Under the pieces are notes generated by a model. It did not search any database, was not told where the DNA came from, and saw only the letters and a program-made list of their open reading frames with translations. From contig JAERMP010000023.1 of assembly GCA_016844515.1 (NCBI GenBank), forward strand, positions 1 to 14,889: a DNA stretch of 14,889 nt, read 5' to 3'. The position numbers and the translations under genes are program-made. Shown in pieces: positions 5,836-12,892 of the stretch. The DNA comes from Thermoleophilia bacterium. Its GTDB lineage: Bacteria > Actinomycetota > Thermoleophilia > Gaiellales > Gaiellaceae. How positions within the stretch are numbered: the first letter of the stretch is position 1; every line of letters starts with the position of its first letter.

Positions 5836-7968
5836 GTGATTCGAGGGAGATTCGGCGCTGTCGCCGTTACGGCGGTAGCGGCTCTGCTCGCCGTGGGCGT
5901 CGGAACAGGGCTTGCAGGCGGAAGCCCCACCGACGGAGCAACGGCCGCGACATTCGACACGGGCAGCGCGATCGTCCAGCTAAACGGCGACCCGCTGTCG
6001 ACCTACGTCAAGACTAAGCCGGCCAAGGGCAAGAAGATCGACTTCTCGAGCAACTCCGTGAAGTCGTACCGAGCACAGCTGTCCGCGCTTCGAAACGACT
6101 TCAAGCAATGGCTGCGGCAAAACGCGCGAGAGGCAAGGGTCAACGGAGAATTCGACATTTCGCTCAATGCCGTGAGCGTCGAGCTCAACGGTAACTCACT
6201 CGCGTCGATCGCGGCCGCCCCGATGGTGAAGACCGCGCAGCTGCAAGGGCTCTACGCGCCGGCGGGTCACGATGATCCTGACCTCGCGCTCATGAGCGCG
6301 TTCCAGGCCTGGAACGATCCCGATGCCGGGGCCGGTGCAAAGGGCGCTGGTGTCAAGGTCGCGATCATCGACTCCGGCATCGATACGAGACACCCGTGCT
6401 TCGGTTCCGGCTCGACGAATGGTGGGACGAACGCGAAGGTCATCTTCGCGGGTGTCTTCCACAACAAGGCCGGGAACCAGGGCTACACACCCGCTGACGA
6501 GAACGGCCACGGGACGCACGTGGCAGGCACGGTCGCGTGCAACGAGCACACACCGGCAACGCTTGACGGTGTGGCGATTCCCTACGCTCCGTCGGGCGTC
6601 GCTCCAGCGGCCAGGCTCGGCAACTTCAACGTCTTCCCGGACTCGGTTGCGAACGCGCGGTCGGAGGACATCTTGAACGCGCTCGAGTCGGCCTATGCCC
6701 AGGGCTTCGACGTCGCCAACATGAGCCTCGGCGGCGGGCAGGGTGGAATTCAGGACCTGCTCTCGATCGCAGTCGACAACCTCGACCAGGCGAACATGGT
6801 CAGCGCGGTCGCGGCCGGAAACGACGGTCCCGGCTTTAGCACCGTCTCCTCGCCCGGCCTCGCACCGCGTGCGCTGACAGCGGGTGCCGCGACTGTCGGG
6901 CACTTTGTGGGTGTCGAGGTGACCAGGGGCGCTGTCACCGCGAGGGCCGCAAGCGGCGACTTCGCGACCGTTGCGGTGGATCTCACGCGCCCGGTGGGAG
7001 CTCCGGCTGGGACTGGGGTTGCTGGTCTGAGCACGGCTTGCTCGCCGCTGGCGAGCCTGGCGGGGCAGATCGCGCTCCTCTCTCGAGGGACATGCTCGTT
7101 CTCGACCAAGATTCGGAACGCGCAGACTGCAGGCGCAAATGCCGCCCTCATCGTCAACAACGTCGGGGGCGACCCGATTGCAATGGGTCAGGACGGCACG
7201 CCCAACCAACCCACGCTCCCCGCCTACATGGTGTCCATGTCAGACGGGACGGCGCTGAAGGCCGCCGCTGGGAACGCGACGATCGAGGCGGCCAAGACGT
7301 ACTTCTTCACCGGCAACAGCAGGATCATGGCCGGGTTCTCGGGCCAGGGTCCGACGGACGTCGACTTCCGCGTGAAGCCCGACGTCGTCGCGCAGGGTGT
7401 CAACGTGCTCAGCTCCCAACCCAACTGGGCATGCGCGACACCTCCGTGTTGGGCGTTTTTCCAGGGCACGTCAATGGCGACGCCGCATCTTGCCGGAGCG
7501 GCCGCAGTCGTCATCGGCCAGCACCCGACGTGGGACGCGTGGGAGGTTCGCTCGTCCATCGTCAACACGGCCGACCAGAGCGTGCTGATCAACTCCAACG
7601 GTGTCGGTCTCAACTCGAACGTCAACATCATCGGAGCGGGCCATGCGAACCTGCTCTCGGCGGTCAACGGGATGGTTGGGCTCAACCCCGTGAGCGTGAG
7701 CTTCGGCGCCGTGCCGTCGGGCTCGGGACAGTCCGATAGTCGCGCCGTGAACCTGTCCACATTGTCCGGTGTGGGTCCGTACACGGTTGAAGTGACCAAC
7801 GAAACCGGGGCGGGCGTCGACTTCGGCGCCACGATCTCCGGCAACACGATCACCGTCACGATGACGGCCTCGAAGGGCATCCCGGCTGGCAGCCGCCAGG
7901 GGATCCTTCGAGTCAAGAAGGCCGGAGTGGAGATCGCGCACGCTGCGGTCTACGCGTTCATCAAGTAA
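5836..7968 (+). CDS. Secreted S8 subtilisin-like serine protease with PA domain
   Basis: Exported endopeptidase of 710 residues. The start is GTG 5836, supported by the purine-rich ribosome binding site and by an immediate signal peptide (RGRFG then a hydrophobic run to about residue 29). An inhibitory propeptide-like region follows at about 38-150. The catalytic triad is visible: D179 in AIIDSGID, H225 in NGHGTHVAG, and S546 in GTSMATPHLAG. The oxyanion asparagine is N329 in AAGNDGPG. A protease-associated domain is inserted between N329 and S546, at about 392-485, containing RGTCSFSTKIRNAQTAGAN. After the catalytic domain, residues from about 618 form a beta-rich Fn3-like C-terminal domain ending AVYAFIK. 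No sortase motif or membrane anchor is seen, so it is probably released. It is transcribed alone and ends at a strong hairpin. Confidence 0.93.
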   Translation: MIRGRFGAVAVTAVAALLAVGVGTGLAGGSPTDGATAATFDTGSAIVQLNGDPLSTYVKTKPAKGKKIDFSSNSVKSYRAQLSALRNDFKQWLRQNAREARVNGEFDISLNAVSVELNGNSLASIAAAPMVKTAQLQGLYAPAGHDDPDLALMSAFQAWNDPDAGAGAKGAGVKVAIIDSGIDTRHPCFGSGSTNGGTNAKVIFAGVFHNKAGNQGYTPADENGHGTHVAGTVACNEHTPATLDGVAIPYAPSGVAPAARLGNFNVFPDSVANARSEDILNALESAYAQGFDVANMSLGGGQGGIQDLLSIAVDNLDQANMVSAVAAGNDGPGFSTVSSPGLAPRALTAGAATVGHFVGVEVTRGAVTARAASGDFATVAVDLTRPVGAPAGTGVAGLSTACSPLASLAGQIALLSRGTCSFSTKIRNAQTAGANAALIVNNVGGDPIAMGQDGTPNQPTLPAYMVSMSDGTALKAAAGNATIEAAKTYFFTGNSRIMAGFSGQGPTDVDFRVKPDVVAQGVNVLSSQPNWACATPPCWAFFQGTSMATPHLAGAAAVVIGQHPTWDAWEVRSSIVNTADQSVLINSNGVGLNSNVNIIGAGHANLLSAVNGMVGLNPVSVSFGAVPSGSGQSDSRAVNLSTLSGVGPYTVEVTNETGAGVDFGATISGNTITVTMTASKGIPAGSRQGILRVKKAGVEIAHAAVYAFIK

Positions 7969-7988
7969 GCCGAGCAGCACACACGCTG

Positions 7989-8016
7989 AGAAGGGCCGCC
8001 TCCGGGCGGCCCTTCT
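7989..8016. terminator. Bidirectional intrinsic terminator between subtilase and lipA
   Basis: AGAAGGGCCGCC (7989-8000) pairs perfectly with GGCGGCCCTTCT (8005-8016) around a TCCG tetraloop, a 12-bp stem. It sits 20 bp after the subtilase stop and 3 bp beyond the lipA stop, between two convergent genes. The T-run is weak on both sides, so efficiency is uncertain. Confidence 0.8.
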
Positions 8017-8019
8017 GCT

Positions 8020-8940
8020 TCAGTAGGCGACGGCGCCGCGGCCGGTCTCAGCCGCGTGGCGCTGCTCGTCCGCGCGGTACGAGGAGCGGACGAGCGGGCC
8101 AGAGAACACCGACCCGAACCCGAGCTCCTCGCCCTGCTCACGGAACCAGCGGAACTCGTCGGGGTGCACCCAGCGGTCGATCTCTGCGTGCTTCGGCGTG
8201 GGCTGCAGGTACTGGCCGATTGTGACAACGTCGACGCCGTGGTTCCGGAGGTCGCGCATCGTGTCGACCACCTCGTCGTTCGTCTCGCCGAGGCCGACGA
8301 TGATTCCCGACTTCGTCATCACCCGATAAACGGCGAGTTCCTTGACCCGCCGTAGAAGCCAGAGCGCCTTGTCGTAGCTTGCCTTTGCCCCGCGCATTCG
8401 CGGGTGGAGACGGCGAACGGTCTCGATGTTGTGGCCGAAGACGTGGGGGTGCGCGCCGAGCACCGTCGCGAGCGCATCCTCCTCGACTCCGAGGAAGTCG
8501 GGTGTGAGGATCTCGACGGTCGCCTCCGGGAGCTTCCGCTGGAGAGCCCGAATCGTGGCTGCGTAGTGCCCTGCACCGCGATCAGGGACGTCGTCGCGGT
8601 CTACCGAGGTGACGACGACGTGCGAGAGCCCCATCTGCGCGGCGGCTTGAGCGAGGCGGAGCGGCTCGAGCGGGTCGGGCGGCGAGTCCGGCTTCCCCGA
8701 GTGGACGTCGCAGTATCGGCACGCGCGCGTGCAGGTGTCGCCGAGGATCTGAAACGTCGCCGTACCACGTCCCCAGCACTCCCCGATGTTCGGACAGCGT
8801 GCCTCCTCGCAGATCGTGTGCAGGCGTCCCTCGCGCAGGAGCTCCTTGACCTCGAAGTAGCGCGAGTTGACGCTCGGCGCGCGCACCTTCATCCACTCGG
8901 GCCGGCGCGGGCGTTTCGCAACGGGAAGCGACTTCTGCAT
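8020..8940 (-). CDS. lipA: Lipoyl synthase
   Basis: Radical-SAM enzyme that inserts two sulfurs into the protein-bound octanoyl group to make lipoyl. The 306-residue protein shows both cluster sites: the auxiliary [4Fe-4S] cysteines C44, C49 and C55 (CEEARCPNIGEC), and the radical-SAM triad C70, C74 and C77 (CTRACRYC). The C-terminal RSSY motif at 285-288 provides the serine ligand of the auxiliary cluster. The ATG at 8940 follows a minus-strand TAGACT by 8 nt, with no Shine-Dalgarno site, consistent with leaderless mRNA. Its partner lipB and its likely substrate, the E2 lipoyl domain, are in the operon immediately to the right on the same strand. It shares a 20-bp divergent gap with the cupin gene. 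Confidence 0.97.
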   Translation of the reverse strand: MQKSLPVAKRPRRPEWMKVRAPSVNSRYFEVKELLREGRLHTICEEARCPNIGECWGRGTATFQILGDTCTRACRYCDVHSGKPDSPPDPLEPLRLAQAAAQMGLSHVVVTSVDRDDVPDRGAGHYAATIRALQRKLPEATVEILTPDFLGVEEDALATVLGAHPHVFGHNIETVRRLHPRMRGAKASYDKALWLLRRVKELAVYRVMTKSGIIVGLGETNDEVVDTMRDLRNHGVDVVTIGQYLQPTPKHAEIDRWVHPDEFRWFREQGEELGFGSVFSGPLVRSSYRADEQRHAAETGRGAVAY

Positions 8941-8947
8941 CGCGGGT

Positions 8948-8954
8948 TAGTCTA
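8948..8954. promoter_or_regulatory. Shared divergent -10 sequence for lipA and the cupin gene
   Basis: TAGTCTA contains TAGTCT on the plus strand (8948-8953), ending 7 nt before the cupin GTG. It also contains TAGACT on the minus strand (8954-8949), ending 8 nt before the lipA ATG. The two genes are only 20 bp apart, so the two -10 elements overlap by 5 bp and cannot be occupied by two polymerases at once. Both transcripts would be leaderless. Confidence 0.6.
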
Positions 8955-8960
8955 GAGACC

Positions 8961-9497
8961 GTGGTTCCCGAGGCACCTTTCGAGCAAAGCGATCACGGAG
9001 CCTTTCCCGTGGGCGATGGCTGGTTCGTCGTCAACGCACGGGATGCGCAGTGGTTCGAGAGTGACGGGCTCGGTTTCTACGCGCCGTTCGAAGGTGAGAA
9101 CGCGCCATTCGGCGAGCTCGGGATCAATCTGAACATCCTGCGCCCGGGCGAGCCGAGCTGCATGTACCACGGCGAAGAAGCGCAGGAGGACTTTCTCGTG
9201 CTGGCCGGAGAATGCGTGCTCATCGTCGAAGGCGAGGAGCGGCCGCTTCGCGCGTGGGACTTCGTGCACTGCTCGCCGTGGACGGAGCATGTCTTCGTCG
9301 GTTCCGGCGACGGCCCTTGCCTCATCCTCGCGGTGGGAGCTCGGTTGAAAGGCCGAGGGCTTCGCTACCCCGTCAACGACGTCGCACTGAGGCACGGTGC
9401 CGGGGTCGAGGAGGAAACGTCGGATCCGAAGGAGGCCTACGCGCGCTTCGGTGACCTGAAGCCGGTGCCCTGTCCGGACGGGTTTCCGAGCGCCTGA
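8961..9497 (+). CDS. Cupin-domain protein of unknown substrate
   Basis: Single-domain beta-barrel cupin of 178 residues. The first cupin motif is PGEPSCMYHGEEAQEDFLVLAGE, with H70 and E76 as likely metal ligands. The second is RPLRAWDFVHCSPWTEHVFVG, with H110 as the third ligand. The C-terminal 50 residues lie outside the barrel and include RYPVNDVALRHG. It has no signal peptide, so it is probably cytosolic. The family spans isomerases, dioxygenases and ligand-binding proteins, and nothing here selects among them. The GTG start follows a -10-like TAGTCT by 7 nt, and the divergent promoter shared with lipA suggests co-expression or competition with lipA. A perfect inverted repeat directly follows its stop codon. 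Confidence 0.85.
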   Translation: MVPEAPFEQSDHGAFPVGDGWFVVNARDAQWFESDGLGFYAPFEGENAPFGELGINLNILRPGEPSCMYHGEEAQEDFLVLAGECVLIVEGEERPLRAWDFVHCSPWTEHVFVGSGDGPCLILAVGARLKGRGLRYPVNDVALRHGAGVEEETSDPKEAYARFGDLKPVPCPDGFPSA

Positions 9498-9520
9498 CCA
9501 AGTAACAGTCTGTTACTTGG
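9498..9520. other. 23-bp perfect inverted repeat abutting the cupin stop codon
   Basis: CCAAGTAACAG and its exact complement CTGTTACTTGG are separated by a single T. The repeat starts at the base after the cupin TGA. It is AT-richer than its surroundings and has essentially no loop, which suits a dimeric regulator site (for example TetR-type) better than an RNA hairpin. No T-run follows and no promoter was recognised beside it. The rest of 9521-9650 shows no gene and no strong structure. Confidence 0.5.
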
Positions 9521-9650
9521 AGACGACGCGCTCGACCATGAGTGTTGTCATGACGCCCACGCATCCTTCATGAGGGGAGGGTTCCACCCGAGACGTGGAA
9601 TTGGGCGGATGTCGGGAGGCATCTCGGACTCTCAGCTCCAGCACGAGAGG

Positions 9651-9682
9651 CGTGACCGATGTCGGGCGTCGATCGGTTCACG
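9651..9682 (-). terminator. Possible hairpin terminator of the dehydrogenase-lipB operon
   Basis: CGTGACCGAT (9651-9660) complements ATCGGTTCACG (9672-9682) apart from one bulged base, with an 11-nt loop. It overlaps the stop codon of the last gene of the minus-strand operon. No U-run follows, so this is a candidate only. Confidence 0.35.
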
Positions 9683-10070
9683 CCGTTGCTCTCCAGAAAG
9701 TCAGCCAGTTGCCGTTCGTATCCTCGACGGTAAACTCGGCCTGTCCCCAGGGTCGATCCGCGAGCGGATCGATGATCTGCGTTCCGTCTGCATCGAGCGT
9801 GCCAAAGAGCTCTTCGAGATCTGGCGCCTCGATGTAGAGCGACGTCGGAGAGACGGAGCCGAGGCGTTGGCGGATAGCCGCGTTGTAGGCATCACCGTAG
9901 TGGTCCGCTGCGACCTCCAGCATGAGGCGCGCGTCACCACGGCAGATCGCGCAGTTCGTTTCGGTAGGGCCACCCCGCTCCAGCCTGAACCCCAACCGGC
10001 CGACATAAAACTCGAGCGCCCCAGCCATCTCGGTGACGCGGATCGCGGGTGTCACGCCCCAGCCAGTCAT
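9678..10070 (-). CDS. VOC-superfamily (glyoxalase/bleomycin-resistance-like) protein
   Basis: Small cytosolic protein of 130 residues with the paired beta-alpha-beta-beta-beta pattern of the vicinal oxygen chelate fold. The N-terminal module reads TPAIRVTEMAGALEFYVGRLGF, and the second module ends in VEDTNGNWLTFWR, the usual C-terminal VOC motif. Length is normal for a one-domain VOC protein. The start is ATG 10070, 10 bp after the lipB stop, so it is the last gene of the operon. A longer frame upstream is antisense-like arginine/serine-rich sequence overlapping lipB and is discarded. Substrate unknown: the fold covers glyoxalases, dioxygenases, epimerases and antibiotic-binding proteins. Confidence 0.82.
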   Translation of the reverse strand: MTGWGVTPAIRVTEMAGALEFYVGRLGFRLERGGPTETNCAICRGDARLMLEVAADHYGDAYNAAIRQRLGSVSPTSLYIEAPDLEELFGTLDADGTQIIDPLADRPWGQAEFTVEDTNGNWLTFWRATA

Positions 10071-10080
10071 CGATCGAGGC

Positions 10081-10806
10081 TCACCGGGCGGCGAGCGAGG
10101 CGTGGATCGCCTGTGGCCAGAGCCCCGCGCCGTCGTCGCCCGGTAGCTCCTCGAAATCGAGCTCGAAGACCTCCGCGATCGCGTCGATCGCGGAGGGTCG
10201 CACATCCTTGACCGTGATCGGGCGATCGAGCTCTCGCGCCATCGTCGTAAAGGCGGCGTCTTCGAGCCCGCAAGCGGTGATCCACTCGGTAAACGGCGCC
10301 GGATCGAGGTCGACATTGAGCGCGTAGCCGTGCGTCGTGACCCAACGGGAGACGTGCACACCGATGGACGCAATCTTCCTCGGGCCACGGCCTAATCGTG
10401 GCGGCATCCACACGCCGGTGAGCCCTTCGATCCGCTGTCCCTCGAGCTCGAACGCGCCGAGCGTTCGGATCAGCGCCTCCTCGAGGTGGCGGACGTACAG
10501 CTTCACGTCCTTCCCATGTCTGCTCAGGTCGAGAATCGGATAGCACACGAGCTGTCCTGGACCGTGGAAGGTGGACTTGCCGCCCCGATCCGTCTCGGCG
10601 ATCTCGACCTCTGCGCCCTCCGGGACATGGAGCTCGCGGTCGGGTTCGGTGCGCCTGCCGACCGTGATCACGGGCGGGTGCTCGAGGAAGATCACCGTCT
10701 CGGGGATCGCGCCCTGGGAAACAGCGCCAGCGAGGGAGCGTTGGAGTTCCAACGCGTCCCCGTACGGCACGAGCCCGAGGCTTAGCCGGTAGGCGCCGCG
10801 GCTCAT
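10081..10806 (-). CDS. lipB: Lipoyl(octanoyl) transferase
   Basis: Transfers octanoate from acyl carrier protein to the lipoyl-domain lysine of E2 and GcvH-type proteins, the first step of lipoate assembly. The 241-residue protein has the family segment RGGKSTFHGPGQLVCYPI (74-91), the catalytic lysine K144 in RKIASIGVHV, and the catalytic cysteine C179 in EWITACGLED. Its ATG overlaps the stop of the preceding VOC gene (10803-10806, ATGA), indicating translational coupling. It lies two genes downstream of E2, whose lipoyl domain is its obvious substrate. LipA, the next enzyme, is encoded 1.1 kb further along the same strand. Confidence 0.96.
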   Translation of the reverse strand: MSRGAYRLSLGLVPYGDALELQRSLAGAVSQGAIPETVIFLEHPPVITVGRRTEPDRELHVPEGAEVEIAETDRGGKSTFHGPGQLVCYPILDLSRHGKDVKLYVRHLEEALIRTLGAFELEGQRIEGLTGVWMPPRLGRGPRKIASIGVHVSRWVTTHGYALNVDLDPAPFTEWITACGLEDAAFTTMARELDRPITVKDVRPSAIDAIAEVFELDFEELPGDDGAGLWPQAIHASLAAR

Positions 10807-11219
10807 TGCAGTTGCTGGAACATCCAGCGGTGACCCTCGAGGTCCTCCGCCGTGTAGAGGCGGCCGTCGGGGCCCTCCTCCGGAGGCCGGATCACGTTCG
10901 CGCCGGCTTCGACCGCTCTGGCGTGATGAGCGTCCAGGTCGTCAACCCCGACGAGGATGCCGTCGATCACCCAGGGATTGTCGAGCCAGCGTGCCGCCGC
11001 GGTGCAGCTCTCACGGTGCGTCTTCGGGCTCTGGTACTCGCGATTCGGTGTCGCAAGCATGACGACCTCTCCGCCGATCTCGAGCTCGGCGTGCCCGATT
11101 ATCCCGTCGTCCATGACGTAACGCTGTCCGTGCTCCTTGAACCCGAACGCCTCCGTGAGCCACTCGATGGCGGCCGCGGTGTCCTCGTACGCGATCATCG
11201 GGACGATTCGCTGCGCCAC
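10803..11219 (-). CDS. VOC-superfamily protein (PhnB-like)
   Basis: One-domain VOC protein of 138 residues placed between E2 and lipB. It starts IVPMIAYEDTAAAIEWLTEAFGF, typical of the PhnB-like branch. The middle contains GIIGHAELEIGGEVVML, with a possible metal-ligand histidine and glutamate. The end reads AEDLEGHRWMFQQL, the usual second-module motif. The start is GTG 11219 with GAGAGG about 5 nt upstream, 10 bp after the E2 stop. Its stop overlaps the lipB ATG by 4 bp. The two VOC proteins of this operon are different in sequence and do not look like a recent duplication. Function unknown. Confidence 0.82.
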   Translation of the reverse strand: MAQRIVPMIAYEDTAAAIEWLTEAFGFKEHGQRYVMDDGIIGHAELEIGGEVVMLATPNREYQSPKTHRESCTAAARWLDNPWVIDGILVGVDDLDAHHARAVEAGANVIRPPEEGPDGRLYTAEDLEGHRWMFQQLQ

Positions 11220-11229
11220 ACTCGCCTCT

Positions 11230-12717
11230 CTAGTACGCCGCTTCGTCCCAGGTCTCGAGGCGCTCGCGCAGGTCTCGCAGGAAGCGGCCGGCGAGCGCAC
11301 CGTCGACGAGGCGATGGTCGTACGTCAAGGTCAGGTTCATGATCGGCCGGATTGCAATGACGTCCTGGCCCATCTCGTCCTGGACGACCCACGGGCGCTT
11401 CACGACTGCGTAGGTGCCGAGGATTGCGGCCTGCGGCTGGCTGATGACCGGGGTGCCGTGGAACGTGCCGTAGCCGCCCGGGTTCGTGATCGTGAACGTG
11501 CCGCCTTGCACCTCGTCCGGGAGGAGCTTCTTGTCACGGGCGCGCTGCGCGATGTCGGTGACGCCCTTCGCGATCCCGAGGAGATTCAGCGTCTCGGCGT
11601 TCCGCAGCACCGGGACGATGAGGCCCTTGCCGTCCGCGAGCTCGACGGCGAAGCCGAGATTGACGTTTCCGCGCGTGACGATCTGCTCACCACGGATCTC
11701 GCCGTTGACCCACGGATAGTCCTTGATCGTCTCGACGACCGCGCGGGCGACGAACGCGAGGTAGGTGACGTTCACGCCGTGATTCGCCTCGTACTCGGGC
11801 TTGAGCTTCTTGCGGAGAGCGACGACGCGCGACATGTCGACCTCGATCGCGCTCGTGACGTGTGCCGATGTGTCGAGCGAGCGGCGCATGTGCTCGGCGA
11901 TGCCTCTTCGCATTGCGGTCATCGGCTCGAGAACCTCGCCTGGAGCCTGTGCGGGCATCTCGGCAACCGTCGCGGCCGGCGCTGCGGCCACGGGAGCAGG
12001 AGCCGGCGCAGGCGGCGCGGGAGCCGGCGGAGCCGGGGGTGCGGGCACGGCAGCCACGGGCATGGGCTCGGATGCCACGGGTTCGGGTTCAGGCGTTACC
12101 GGAGCAGGCGCGGGCTCGGGGGCAGGTGCAAGCTCCGGGGCAGGGGCCGCCGCAGCGCCGGACTCGAGGTAGGCGAGGATGTCCTTCTTGGTCACGCGCC
12201 CGCCCGTTCCCGTGCCGGGCACGACGGACGGGTCGACGCCGTGCTCCGCCGCGATTCGTGCGACCACCGGCGAGACGAACGTCCTTCCGTTCCCGGAGAC
12301 CGATGGAGCCGGGGCGGGAGCCGGCGCAGGTGTGGGCGCAGCGACTTGCGGGGCAGCCGCAGGGGCGGCAACCGGGACCTCTGGCGCGACCATGGCCGGT
12401 GGCACCACGACGACGGGCGCAGGAGCCGGGGGCGCAGAAGCCGGCTCGGGGGGCGCGATCGCTGCGCCGGCAGGCGCGATGACCGCGAGCACGGTGCCGA
12501 CTTCGACGGTCTCGCCCTCCGCGACGAGGATCTGTGCAACCACCCCTTCGGCCGGGCTCGGCACCTCGGTGTCGACCTTGTCCGTCGAGATCTCGAGCAG
12601 CGGCTCGTCGCGTCCGATGGCATCGCCGACCTGTCTGAGCCACTTGGTGATCGTCCCCTCGGTGACAGAGACGCCCATCTGGGGCATTACGACCTCGGTC
12701 TGCGTTCCTATGGACAC
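11230..12717 (-). CDS. 2-oxoacid dehydrogenase E2 (dihydrolipoyl acyltransferase)
   Basis: Core acyltransferase that moves the acyl group from E1 to CoA on a swinging lipoyl arm. The 495-residue protein has one N-terminal lipoyl domain with the modified lysine K47 in ISTDKVDTEV, then an Ala/Pro-rich linker (about 85-140). A peripheral-subunit binding domain follows at about 145-183 (VSPVVARIAAEHGVDPSVVPGTG), then a second Ala/Pro-rich linker (about 187-262). The catalytic domain ends in DHRLVDG (467-473) with active-site H468. The start is GTG 12717 behind a strong AGGAGGAG. The substrate class (branched-chain, pyruvate or 2-oxoglutarate) cannot be settled from E2 alone; the E1 subunits look branched-chain-like. 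No E3 gene is in the window. LipB, which modifies K47, is downstream. Confidence 0.95.
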   Translation of the reverse strand: MSIGTQTEVVMPQMGVSVTEGTITKWLRQVGDAIGRDEPLLEISTDKVDTEVPSPAEGVVAQILVAEGETVEVGTVLAVIAPAGAAIAPPEPASAPPAPAPVVVVPPAMVAPEVPVAAPAAAPQVAAPTPAPAPAPAPSVSGNGRTFVSPVVARIAAEHGVDPSVVPGTGTGGRVTKKDILAYLESGAAAAPAPELAPAPEPAPAPVTPEPEPVASEPMPVAAVPAPPAPPAPAPPAPAPAPVAAAPAATVAEMPAQAPGEVLEPMTAMRRGIAEHMRRSLDTSAHVTSAIEVDMSRVVALRKKLKPEYEANHGVNVTYLAFVARAVVETIKDYPWVNGEIRGEQIVTRGNVNLGFAVELADGKGLIVPVLRNAETLNLLGIAKGVTDIAQRARDKKLLPDEVQGGTFTITNPGGYGTFHGTPVISQPQAAILGTYAVVKRPWVVQDEMGQDVIAIRPIMNLTLTYDHRLVDGALAGRFLRDLRERLETWDEAAY

Positions 12718-12726
12718 GTTCTCCTC

Positions 12727-12891
12727 CTAGATGGTTGATCGGCGATCGCCGTCGATGCGGGGATGGCTGAGGCCAAGCCGGGGACGCCGCCTGTTCGAGC
12801 GCGTATCGGGAATACGGGCGAGGACGGGCGGCGCCATCCGGCGATGTGTCTCAGCCACCAGCCGCGCGACGAGGGATTGCCGATCAACCAT
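12727..12891 (-). CDS. Small basic 54-residue frame between E1-beta and E2 (uncertain)
   Basis: I do not recognise this protein. The ATG at 12891 shares one base with the E1-beta stop (TGATG), and its TAG stop is part of the E2 ribosome binding site (TAGGAGGAG), so it is positioned like a coupled operon gene. The 54 residues include 13 arginines, with an RRRPR cluster at 34-38. It has no membrane segment and no cysteine. It lies wholly within a large imperfect palindrome, so its composition may be an accident of that element, and a plus-strand reading also begins MVDR. It may serve only to carry ribosomes across the junction. A real function is unproven. Confidence 0.35.
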   Translation of the reverse strand: MVDRQSLVARLVAETHRRMAPPVLARIPDTRSNRRRPRLGLSHPRIDGDRRSTI

Positions 12892-12892
12892 C
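12730..12892. repeat. 163-bp imperfect palindromic (foldback) element, MITE-like
   Basis: GATGGTTGATCGGC (12730-12743) is the perfect inverted copy of 12879-12892. Complementarity then continues inward with small bulges. TGGCTGAG on the left (12764-12771) matches CTCAGCCA on the right (12850-12857), further matching blocks include CGTCG, GCCG and CGCCGC, and the innermost pair is CGTAT (12802-12806) with ATACG (12812-12816). By eye about 60 of 80 positions per arm match. It fills the whole E1-beta/E2 gap; its right end supplies two bases of the E1-beta stop codon. The shape suggests a non-autonomous foldback insertion or a large mRNA hairpin. Confidence 0.75.

Noticed and set aside
11930..12470. 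Repetitive GGCGCAGG/GCCGGC-rich DNA that looks like a tandem repeat
   Set aside because: It encodes the two flexible Ala/Pro linkers of E2. The repetition is explained by protein composition, and no regular unit length is present.
11137..12738. Plus-strand frame of 533 codons antisense to E2
   Set aside because: It mirrors the E2 gene, whose domains are unambiguous. The translation is Arg/Gly/His-rich with no motif, as expected from antisense of Ala/Pro-rich GC sequence.
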